From JBICHM01 sp043101835 (GTDB lineage Bacteria; Planctomycetota; Phycisphaerae; Phycisphaerales; UBA1924): a DNA stretch of 5,491 nt. The notes beneath the pieces were generated by a model, which was not told where the DNA came from, ran no database searches, and saw only the letters and a list, made by a program, of their open reading frames with translations. A program made the translations under genes and the position numbers. Within the stretch, counting starts at the first letter, position 1. Each line of letters starts with the position of its first letter. The stretch spans positions 1 through 5,491 of the forward strand of contig JBICHM010000017.1 of the NCBI GenBank assembly GCA_043101835.1. The letters run 5' to 3'. Positions 1 through 5,491 of this stretch are shown piece after piece.

Positions 1-32
1 CCTGCGAGCGCCTCCGCGCCGCCGGCGCCTGA
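1..32 (+). CDS. 3' end of an upstream gene (partial)
   Basis: The third forward frame enters from the window edge and reads nine residues (CERLRAAGA) before a TGA at 30-32. An Arg/Ala/Leu-rich helical tail ending in Gly-Ala is a common way for a GC-rich bacterial protein to end, and the next plus-strand gene begins shortly downstream in the same frame. Too little is visible to say what the protein is, or even to be sure that this frame is the coding one. The second forward frame is also open here, so this call is tentative. Confidence 0.35.
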   Translation, partial: CERLRAAGA

Positions 33-68
33 CTCGCGCCGGCGACGGCGGCCGACGAATCCGCGCCC

Positions 69-74
69 TACACT
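69..74 (+). promoter_or_regulatory. possible -10 box for the unknown gene
   Basis: TACACT matches four of six positions of the sigma70 -10 consensus in an otherwise very GC-rich stretch, between the stop at 30-32 and the next gene. If used, transcription would begin near position 81, where coding-like sequence of the downstream gene begins with an ATC codon, which would make the mRNA leaderless. No convincing -35 box is visible at the expected distance, so this is a weak call. Confidence 0.25.
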
Positions 75-170
75 CGCCCCATCGACAGCGACCAACTCCA
101 ACTCGGCCCCGAAGAGATCGACATCGATCAGCTGATCCTGATCGCCACCGGCGCGCACCTGCGCAGCGAG

Positions 171-560
171 GTGGGCGACAGGCCGCTGGCCTATGCGCTG
201 CGCGAGGAAATGCTGCGCAGGCTCGAGGGTCGCTTCCCCGACGGTTCGCCGCTGGATGTCATCGTCTGCAGCGATGTGTGGCGCCTGAACGACGAGTCGC
301 TGAACACGGTGCCGACCGTCAGCATCGGCGGCCCGGGTGTGAACGCCTACTCGGCGTACCTGGGCGACAAGTTGCCGAGCGTCTTCGTCATCGAGGACCG
401 CCTCATCGTGCAGGCGGACCTCGAATGGGAAGACCTCATCGCCTGCTGCTGGGGCATGGATCACGCCCTGACCGTGCAGGCAGTCGAGGCGTTCATGGAT
501 CGGTACCTCGACGACTATCTCGATGCGGTGCTGCACGCAATCTACGACGAAGCCGAGTAG
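171..560 (+). CDS. conserved-looking protein of unknown function
   Basis: I do not recognise this protein. From the GTG at 171 it has 129 residues and is acidic, with no signal peptide or membrane segment, so it is probably cytoplasmic. Visible features are a glycine-rich SIGGPGVNA stretch (residues 51-59), a CSD at 33-35, a CCW motif at 92-94 and an acidic, helical C-terminus. GTG 171 is the only ATG, GTG or TTG in frame between the stop at 30-32 and here, and it lacks a Shine-Dalgarno. The 30 codons at 81-170 are also open, 26 of them end in G or C, and they encode plausible protein (for example LILIATGAHLRSE), so the real start may be further upstream, perhaps an ATC at 81. That would give 159 residues. 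The gene converges on mnmE with a 20-bp gap. The reading frame is well supported; start and function are not. Confidence 0.8.
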   Translation: MGDRPLAYALREEMLRRLEGRFPDGSPLDVIVCSDVWRLNDESLNTVPTVSIGGPGVNAYSAYLGDKLPSVFVIEDRLIVQADLEWEDLIACCWGMDHALTVQAVEAFMDRYLDDYLDAVLHAIYDEAE

Positions 561-580
561 GAACGGAGCCGAAGAGGCCG

Positions 581-1921
581 TCACTTCCCGACGCAGAATG
601 ACGCGAAGACGCGCCCGATGACATCGTCGGGCTCGATGCGACCGCTGACCTCACCGAGCGCATCGAGCGCCGCGCGCATCGCGCCGGCGATCAGCTCCGC
701 GTCCGCCAGGCGCTGGGACTCGCGCACGGGCCGCACCAGCGAGAGCGCTTCGTCGAGCGCGACCGCGGCTCGATCGAGCGCCGCCCGATGGCGCGGCAGC
801 ACGACGAGCGCATCGGCGCTCCGCGCACCCGAGGCCTCCGCCCCATCTCGCATGGCGCGTCGCAGCGCGTCGAGATTCCAGCAGTCCAGCGCGCACACAC
901 CCACGGCGCCCGCCGGCGTCGGCCCCGGCAGGTCGGCCTTGGTGCGGATGCGCAGCACCGTCGCCGGCGTTGACGGCAGCGTTCCTTGCGCAAACCGCCC
1001 GGTCGGGTCGCACCAGAGCACGACATCGGCATCGCCGATGGCCTCCCGCGCCGCCTCCTGCGCCGCGCGATCGGCATGGCCGCTGAACCCGGCGTCGAGC
1101 CCCGCAACATCCACCAACGCTGCGACGATCGCGAGCGGCCCGTCGCCGAGGCGGATCCGCTCGCGCAGCGCATCGCGCGTCGTGCCGCGGGCCTCGGCAA
1201 CCACGGCGCGCCGGCGCCCGAGCAGCGCGTTGAAGAGGGTGCTCTTTCCGGCGCTCGGAGCCCCGGCGAGCACGATCACCGGCTCGGCGCCTCCCACGGC
1301 GCGCGTCGGCGCGCCGACCTCGCCGATCGCGTCGCGCACCGACTCCAGGTGCTCGAACAGCGGGGCGGGCGCGATCGCGACAACATCCTCCTGATCGGTG
1401 AAGTCGATCCCCGCTTCCACGAGCGCCAGGGCGCCGGCGAGGTCATCGGCGAGCGCACGCCAGCGCGCGCCCGACTCGCCCCGGAGCAGGCGGCCCGCGG
1501 CGTCGAGTTCCGCGGCGCTCCGCGCCCCGATCGCCATCGCCACCCCCTCGGCCTGCTCGATCGAGAGGCGCCCCGCGAGATAGGCACGGGCGCTGAACTC
1601 ACCGGGGGCGGCGAGGCGCACCCCCTCATGTGCGAGCAGCGCTTCGAGCACACGCTCGACGACGAGCGGCGCGCCCGGAACGGTCAGCTCCGCGCAGTCT
1701 TCCCCGGTGTAGGAGCGCGGCCCCGGCATGCAGGCGGCCAGCGCCGGCAGTGTCGCGCCGGCGAGCGAGAGGCGAACCCGATGGGCGCCGCGACCGAGGG
1801 ACCAGTCGACCCCAATCGCGCCGAGGGCGTCGGCGACATCCGGGCCAGAGCAGCGGACGATCCCGCGCGGCGCAAGGCCCGGCGGCGTGGCGACGGCGGC
1901 GATGGTGTCGCCGGCGCGCAT
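581..1921 (-). CDS. mnmE: tRNA uridine-5-carboxymethylaminomethyl(34) synthesis GTPase MnmE (TrmE), divergent
   Basis: MnmE is a cytoplasmic GTPase that works with MnmG to place an aminomethyl or carboxymethylaminomethyl group on U34 of tRNAs, using a one-carbon unit from tetrahydrofolate. The 446-residue product is close to the usual 450. It begins with the typical DTIAAVATPPG, has PRSYTGED (68-75) and APGEFSARAYLAGRLS (105-120) of the folate-binding and first helical parts, then AGIDFTDQEDV (170-180). The G domain inserted in the helical domain shows G1 GAPSAGKS (220-227), G2 GTTRD (246-250), G3 DVAGL (271-275) and G4 TKAD (327-330). The C-terminus ends in FCVGK, the family's Cys-containing signature (usually FCIGK). 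Several G motifs deviate: Ser for Asn in G1, Val for Thr in G3, Thr for Asn in G4, and no clear SA in G5. The HGG tract after YTGED is also missing. The ATG lies 3 bp after the yidC stop, implying co-transcription and possibly translational coupling. Confidence 0.95.
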   Translation of the reverse strand: MRAGDTIAAVATPPGLAPRGIVRCSGPDVADALGAIGVDWSLGRGAHRVRLSLAGATLPALAACMPGPRSYTGEDCAELTVPGAPLVVERVLEALLAHEGVRLAAPGEFSARAYLAGRLSIEQAEGVAMAIGARSAAELDAAGRLLRGESGARWRALADDLAGALALVEAGIDFTDQEDVVAIAPAPLFEHLESVRDAIGEVGAPTRAVGGAEPVIVLAGAPSAGKSTLFNALLGRRRAVVAEARGTTRDALRERIRLGDGPLAIVAALVDVAGLDAGFSGHADRAAQEAAREAIGDADVVLWCDPTGRFAQGTLPSTPATVLRIRTKADLPGPTPAGAVGVCALDCWNLDALRRAMRDGAEASGARSADALVVLPRHRAALDRAAVALDEALSLVRPVRESQRLADAELIAGAMRAALDALGEVSGRIEPDDVIGRVFASFCVGK

Positions 1922-1924
1922 CGA

Positions 1925-4204
1925 TCAGCGCTTCTTGTTGCGCGGCTTGTACTTCGAGCTCTGGTCGCGCTGCTTCGAGAACGGGTTGGCCGGCGCTTCG
2001 TTCCGAACGCGCTTGCGCTTCATCGCTTGCGCGGGCTTCTTCGGCTGGAGGTCCATCTGATCGATGTGCGCCCGGATGTAGCGACTCTCGAGGATGCCCA
2101 GCGTCGAGTTGGTGATGAAGTACACGCTCAACCCGCTCGGCGCGTTGTACATGATGAGCGGGAACATCACGACCATCATCACGCGCATGATCTTCTGCTG
2201 CGTCTCCTGCTCCGGCGTCATCGATGCGCTGGGCGGAGGCGTCAGGTACTTCTGCTGCACGTAAAAGACGGCCCCGAGCAGGAGCGGCAGGATGTTGATC
2301 GCGTTCACCTCGCCGACGAGCGGCAGGCTGAAGCCGCTGCCAAAGGCGATGAAGCGGTCCGGCGCCGAGAGATCGGCGAGGAAGGCCCAGTTGCCGCCGG
2401 TCACGGCCTGGAAGACCCCGAAGAACGCCGGCTCATGGCGGAGGTCGAAGGCAAAATACAGCATCGCGTAGAGCGCGATCCACACCGGGCTCTGCAGGAA
2501 CATCGGCAGGCAGCCGAGGGCGCCGGTGAAGGAGACCCCCTCCTCGCGCATCAGGCGAGCCATTTCCTGCTGGAGACGCTTCGGGTCGTCCTTGTACTTC
2601 TCCTGCAGCTTCTTCTGCTTGGGCGCGAGCGCCTGCATCTGCTTGCTGAAGCGCTGCAGCGAGATCTGGCTCTTCTTCGTGACCGGGTGCAGGATCGTGC
2701 GCACGATCACGACGAGCAGCATGATCGCCAGCGCCCAGTCGAAGACCAGGTAGTTGTGCGCAACGCCGAGAATCCACAGCAAGCCCTTGGCGAGCGGCTG
2801 GAAGGTGCACCAGGCGCACATCCCTCCGAAGTTGTAGACCACGAGGCGCTGGAGCCCGAGGTAGGTGTAGGTCTCCTCCTCGCCCAGCGTCTTTCGCCAC
2901 AGCGGGCCGGCGTAGGCGGCGAGACTGAGGTCGAGCGTCTCGCCCGCCTCGGCGACCATCGGCTCGCTGTGCAGTTCGAGCAGCATGGTCGTCTGCATGA
3001 CGCCCGCGCCGGGCTGCTCGGCGACAGTCGTGCGGTACACCCGATCGCCAAGGCGCAGCGTCTTGTCCGCGAGCGGAAGCGCGTTGACATCGCGCACCGG
3101 CGTGTGCACCGCGAACGCGAAGTAGCGGTTTGTCATCGCCGCCCAGACGAGTTCTTCGCCTTCGCGCGTCTTGTCCGTCGGCCAGAGACGGCCGTTCGCA
3201 TCCAGCGGCTTCTCGATCGCCGCCTGACGCGTCTTGCCGGGGGTCGCTTCCACGAACTGGCGCGACGCGTCACGCCCCACCGGCAGCAGGTGCCCGAATG
3301 TCAGCCGGCGCTTGTCACCGCCGTACAGCGTCTCATCCTCGGGCAGGTCCACCGGGCCGTACTGAATCCACCGCACGCGCAGTGCGCGCTCAGTCAGGTT
3401 CTCGAATCGCTGGTCGAGGAAGATGTCGTAGGAGACCGGCCGCAGCGTGAATCGACGCGTGATGCGCGCCACCGGCGCGTCGTCGGCGTCGACGATCATC
3501 GCCTCGAACGCGCCGCGTCCGAGCGGGCGCCAGATCCACCGGTCCGCGACGCCGCTGGCGTAGAGGTCCACGGTCTGGCCGTCGATCTCGACGCTGCGCG
3601 CGGCGAGCGATGCGACCGTGACGCCGCGAACAAGGCTGCGCGACTGGATCTCGTAGTGATCCTGCTTGCGGAGCGTCTCGTAGTACTCGCGCAGCGTGAT
3701 CGACTCGATGCCGGCGCCCACGGGCGTGAAGGTGACCTCCGCGAGCGCCTCGGCGTCGTCGGTGACGCTGCCGATCGGCTCGAGCGGGCGTTCGGGGGCC
3801 GCGAACAGCTGCGCCCGAAGCGGGCCGGACGACGCGCCACCTGCCTGCGGGGCGATGGCGCCCGCTTCAGTCGGCGTCGTTGTGTCCTGGCTCTGGCCGT
3901 CCTCCGGGCCCTGCGGGGTCAGCTCCGCCGGCTGCACATCAGGCTGGGCGGCTGACGCGACGGGCTCGCCCTGCAACGGCTCGGAGGCGGCGCCCTGATC
4001 GGCTGCCAAGTCAGCGTCGGTCGCATCGGCGCCGTTCGTCGCCAGCGTCGTGTCGGCGGGGGTCTCCGCCGGCGGCGTGGCGACCGGGCCGGCCGGGGTC
4101 TGCGGGGCGCTGGAGCGCCACACCGACACGGCAAGCAGGCCGCCCAGCGCGATGGCGAGGATGGGGACGACGATCCGCGCGGTGGTGTTCTTCTCTCGGG
4201 GCAT
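1925..4204 (-). CDS. yidC: membrane protein insertase YidC, long form
   Basis: YidC inserts and folds inner-membrane proteins, alone or with SecYEG. The 759-residue product is longer than the 548 of E. coli. Order of parts: short basic N-terminus and first membrane segment (about 10-29); a low-complexity Ala/Pro/Thr/Glu/Gln linker (about 31-145); the periplasmic P1 domain (about 150-440); an interfacial helix and second membrane segment (about 467-507) containing VRTILHPVTKKSQ, whose Arg502 aligns with the conserved groove arginine (E. coli Arg366); the cytoplasmic charged hairpin (about 510-556); GALGCLPMFLQSPVWIALYAMLYF (561-584, given in part: third segment); a fifth segment near 635-651; and the last segment with APSGLSVYFITNSTLG (688-703). 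The tail (722-759) is strongly basic, as in YidC forms that bind ribosomes. An unusual CAWC pair lies at 463-466. The ATG start has positive-inside residues right before the first membrane segment but no obvious Shine-Dalgarno. mnmE follows after 3 bp. Confidence 0.97.
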   Translation of the reverse strand: MPREKNTTARIVVPILAIALGGLLAVSVWRSSAPQTPAGPVATPPAETPADTTLATNGADATDADLAADQGAASEPLQGEPVASAAQPDVQPAELTPQGPEDGQSQDTTTPTEAGAIAPQAGGASSGPLRAQLFAAPERPLEPIGSVTDDAEALAEVTFTPVGAGIESITLREYYETLRKQDHYEIQSRSLVRGVTVASLAARSVEIDGQTVDLYASGVADRWIWRPLGRGAFEAMIVDADDAPVARITRRFTLRPVSYDIFLDQRFENLTERALRVRWIQYGPVDLPEDETLYGGDKRRLTFGHLLPVGRDASRQFVEATPGKTRQAAIEKPLDANGRLWPTDKTREGEELVWAAMTNRYFAFAVHTPVRDVNALPLADKTLRLGDRVYRTTVAEQPGAGVMQTTMLLELHSEPMVAEAGETLDLSLAAYAGPLWRKTLGEEETYTYLGLQRLVVYNFGGMCAWCTFQPLAKGLLWILGVAHNYLVFDWALAIMLLVVIVRTILHPVTKKSQISLQRFSKQMQALAPKQKKLQEKYKDDPKRLQQEMARLMREEGVSFTGALGCLPMFLQSPVWIALYAMLYFAFDLRHEPAFFGVFQAVTGGNWAFLADLSAPDRFIAFGSGFSLPLVGEVNAINILPLLLGAVFYVQQKYLTPPPSASMTPEQETQQKIMRVMMVVMFPLIMYNAPSGLSVYFITNSTLGILESRYIRAHIDQMDLQPKKPAQAMKRKRVRNEAPANPFSKQRDQSSKYKPRNKKR

Positions 4205-4290
4205 CGTGTGTGCGCGTGTCTCGGCGGGTGCGATCGGTGTGCGTCACGAGGCGCCTGCCGGGCGTCGCGATGCGTCGGCGTGGGCGGCGC

Positions 4291-5097
4291 TCAGCGGCCT
4301 TCGGCGAGGCGGTCGCCGAGCCAGTCGTTCAACTCGGGCGCGGCGTAGATGAGTTGCTGCGTCCTGCTGATGTCGTAGGGCACGCGGATGAACTGGGCGC
4401 GATCCTCGTGCAGAATCGCGTACGCCGCGCGCGGGTCGCCGTCGCGCGGCTGTCCGACCGAGCCCACGTTGATGACGGCCTTCTCCCCGGCCACGAAGCG
4501 ATACTCGTTGTTGCCGAGTTCGTCAGGCGGGTAGAAGTCCGGCTCGTCGGTGAAGACGCCGGGCACATGCGTGTGGCCGACGATGCACAGGTGGTCGATG
4601 CGGTCGAAGATGGATCGCAGTTTGTCCGGCGCGTTCACCGCGTCGTCGGGGAAGATGTACTCGCTGATCGGCTTGCGGGGCGAGCCGTGAACGGCAAGGG
4701 TCGGGAACTCCATCCCAGGGAAAGTCTCGACAACGCGCACTTTCAGGCCGCCGAGGAACTCGTACCGGGTGCGGCGCTTGTCGGCGTCGCCTTCGGAGTC
4801 GAACTGATCGCGCGTCCAGTAGGCCGCCGCGGCGGCGCCGGGGTTGAAGTTGGTCGGCTCGTAGAGCACCGCGAAGTCGTGGTTGCCCAGGAGCGACCAC
4901 GCGCAGCGGTCGGCGACCAGATCGACGCTCGCGCGCGGCTCGGGGCCGTACCCGATGATGTCGCCGAGGCAGACGATGCGGTCGATCCCCTTCGACTCGA
5001 TGTCGGAAAGGACGGCGCGCAACGCCTCGGCGTTGCCATGGATATCGCTGATGACCGCAGTTGGCACGCGAGCCTGCTCCCTGGGAAAGGCGGTCAT
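4291..5097 (-). CDS. calcineurin-like metallophosphoesterase (YfcE/MJ0936-like)
   Basis: This is a cytoplasmic two-metal phosphoesterase; the physiological substrate cannot be read from sequence. From the ATG at 5097 it has 268 residues, with the full set of metal-binding motifs in order: SDIHGN (17-22), GDIIGYGP (45-52), GNHD (71-74), HGSP (137-140) and GHTHVP (174-179), followed by NVGSVGQPRDGDPRAAYAI (210-228), a typical late block of this family. No signal peptide or membrane segment is seen. The reading frame stays open to 5358, but that version would overlap the divergent clpP-like gene and its extra N-terminus is Arg/Pro/Gly-rich and unlike protein. A GTG at 5067 is a strong alternative start (258 residues). 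It has AGGGAG 9 bases upstream and would give an N-terminus (PTAVISDIHGN) of the length usual for the family. The gene lies 86 bp upstream of yidC on the same strand, so it may share its transcript. Confidence 0.93.
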   Translation of the reverse strand: MTAFPREQARVPTAVISDIHGNAEALRAVLSDIESKGIDRIVCLGDIIGYGPEPRASVDLVADRCAWSLLGNHDFAVLYEPTNFNPGAAAAAYWTRDQFDSEGDADKRRTRYEFLGGLKVRVVETFPGMEFPTLAVHGSPRKPISEYIFPDDAVNAPDKLRSIFDRIDHLCIVGHTHVPGVFTDEPDFYPPDELGNNEYRFVAGEKAVINVGSVGQPRDGDPRAAYAILHEDRAQFIRVPYDISRTQQLIYAAPELNDWLGDRLAEGR

Positions 5098-5106
5098 GCT
5101 ACGGGG

Positions 5107-5122
5107 GCCGGGGTGGCCCGGC
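5107..5122. repeat. short inverted repeat (hairpin) upstream of the phosphoesterase
   Basis: GCCGGG and CCCGGC form a perfect 6-bp stem around a 4-base loop, 9 bases ahead of the ATG at 5095-5097. No T-tract follows on either strand, so it is not a classical terminator. If transcribed with the phosphoesterase it would fold in the leader. It would occlude an ATG start at 5097 more than the GTG at 5067. In sequence this GC-rich, chance occurrence is possible. Confidence 0.35.
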
Positions 5123-5218
5123 AACGCATAGATCGCCCTGGGAGGAAACGGCCCGCGCACCAATCGCGCTTCAGGCGAGCGCGTCCGCGGACCGATACTG
5201 CCCGCGTCGTCGTCGCGG

Positions 5219-5246
5219 TTGCCCGATGCGGGGCCCCGCGTATCAT
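5219..5246 (+). promoter_or_regulatory. sigma70-like promoter of the clpP-like gene
   Basis: TTGCCC (5219-5224) and TATCAT (5241-5246) resemble the -35 and -10 consensus, matching four and five of six positions respectively, with a 16-base spacer. They stand out from the GC-rich surroundings and lie in the divergent intergenic region, giving a predicted start near 5253 and a leader of about 88 bases. The spacer contains a 12-bp perfect palindrome (5228-5239). A second, weaker -10-like GATACT lies at 5194-5199. Confidence 0.55.
5228..5239. repeat. 12-bp perfect palindrome in the promoter spacer
   Basis: GCGGGGCCCCGC reads the same on both strands and ends one base before the TATCAT box, entirely between the -35 and -10 elements. 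Its position is that expected of an operator for a dimeric repressor or of a MerR-type activator site. No regulator gene is in the window and the element is made only of G and C in a GC-rich genome, so function is uncertain. Confidence 0.4.
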
Positions 5247-5327
5247 CGCGCCGCCACGGCGGTCCGGCGTTCGCTTGCAGGGAGCGGCGCGGGGCGTCGG
5301 GCGTCCGTAGCCCACCACGACGCGATC

Positions 5328-5333
5328 GGAGAG
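5328..5333 (+). promoter_or_regulatory. ribosome binding site of the clpP-like gene
   Basis: GGAGAG lies 7 bases ahead of the ATG at 5341, a good Shine-Dalgarno match and spacing. It fixes this ATG as the start; the other genes in the window have much weaker signals. Confidence 0.7.
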
Positions 5334-5340
5334 CCACCCG

Positions 5341-5491
5341 ATGCCCGCCGCGCAGCACGTTCAGTACCAGCGAACCCGCGAAATGACCATCGACGAGCTC
5401 CTGCTCGAGAACCGGGTGGTCTTCCTGATCGGGGAGATCAACCAGGCCTCCGCGGCGCGCGTGATGATGCAGATGCTCTATCTGGAGAACC
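5341..5491 (+). CDS. ClpP-like serine protease subunit, 5' end only
   Basis: Fifty codons are visible before the window ends. After a short N-terminus containing YQRTREMTIDELLLENRVV comes FLIGEINQASAARVMMQMLYLEN, which matches the ClpP pattern of a strand ending in FLxG, an acidic turn, and a helix xxAxxVxxQxLxLEx. ClpP forms a tetradecameric peptidase chamber that degrades proteins delivered by ClpX or ClpA. The catalytic Ser-His-Asp residues lie beyond the window, so I cannot say whether this is the active housekeeping subunit or an inactive paralogue such as ClpR, and I leave the symbol empty. It has its own promoter (5219-5246) and Shine-Dalgarno, and is divergent from the phosphoesterase. 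The family assignment is fairly secure. Confidence 0.82.
   Translation, partial: MPAAQHVQYQRTREMTIDELLLENRVVFLIGEINQASAARVMMQMLYLEN

Larger units (their letters stand above)
5098..5340. other. divergent intergenic region
   Basis: This 243-bp gap separates the minus-strand phosphoesterase from the plus-strand clpP-like gene and should hold promoters for both. The plus-strand promoter is visible (5219-5246). On the minus strand I see no convincing -35/-10 pair. A short GC-rich inverted repeat (GCCGGG 5107-5112, CCCGGC 5117-5122) lies just ahead of the phosphoesterase ATG. Open frames crossing the gap lack protein-like composition. Confidence 0.7.

Noticed and set aside
563..581. Possible bidirectional terminator between the unknown gene and mnmE
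   Set aside because: ACGG and CCGT with inner CC/GG could pair around GAAGA, but the stem has a 2-base bulge, only six pairs, and no T-tract on either side.
986..3955. A 989-codon plus-strand open frame antisense to mnmE and yidC
   Set aside because: It is a shadow: the GC-rich third positions of the real minus-strand genes leave few stops in this opposing frame. The product is dominated by Arg, His, Glu, Ala and Gly without domain motifs, while the minus strand encodes two unmistakable proteins.
4205..4290. Promoter or small gene between the phosphoesterase and yidC
   Set aside because: No convincing -35/-10 pair, terminator or short reading frame with a ribosome binding site is visible in these 86 bases.
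5251..5262. CCGCC/GGCGG hairpin in the predicted clpP leader
   Set aside because: The stem is four or five pairs with a very small loop in a GC-rich region; such matches are expected by chance.
3880..5310. A 476-codon plus-strand open frame antisense to yidC and the phosphoesterase
   Set aside because: Same shadow effect; it starts within yidC, has no recognisable motif, is Arg/Val/Gly-rich, and covers the clear phosphoesterase on the opposite strand.
5098..5358. N-terminal extension of the phosphoesterase to a start at 5358
   Set aside because: The added 87 residues are Arg/Pro/Gly-rich and unlike protein, and would overlap the start of the divergent clpP-like gene and cover its promoter and Shine-Dalgarno.

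Overview
This is a GC-rich bacterial chromosomal window with dense, mostly minus-strand coding. It carries two well-conserved housekeeping genes (yidC and mnmE), a calcineurin-like phosphoesterase, the 5' end of a clpP-like gene, and one short gene of unknown function. The GC-rich third codon positions, a 759-residue YidC with a long Ala/Pro/Thr/Glu linker, an MnmE with divergent G motifs and the style of the ClpP-like protein all suggest Planctomycetota, possibly Phycisphaerae. That placement is inference from protein style; no marker RNA is present.

Layout: positions 1-32 hold the last few codons of an upstream plus-strand gene. A plus-strand gene of unknown function follows, with its stop at 560. 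Its only canonical in-frame start is GTG at 171, but coding-like sequence continues upstream to about 81. It converges on mnmE across only 20 bp. From 581 to 5097 three minus-strand genes are read in the order phosphoesterase, yidC, mnmE, with gaps of 86 bp and 3 bp; yidC and mnmE are almost certainly co-transcribed. A 243-bp divergent intergenic region (5098-5340) contains a good sigma70-like promoter for the plus-strand clpP-like gene, which starts at 5341 and runs off the window.

Functionally, YidC inserts and folds inner-membrane proteins, and MnmE (with MnmG, not in this window) modifies the wobble uridine of several tRNAs. The two genes are neighbours in many bacteria, usually with rpmH-rnpA upstream and often jag between them. 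Here no jag lies between them, and a metallophosphoesterase stands upstream instead of rnpA.

I found no mobile element, CRISPR array, RNA gene or evident new defence or biosynthetic system. The points most worth a second look are the concerted departures from consensus in the MnmE GTPase motifs, a CxxC pair placed just before the YidC membrane core, the missing canonical start of the unknown gene, and a 12-bp perfect palindrome inside the clpP promoter spacer.
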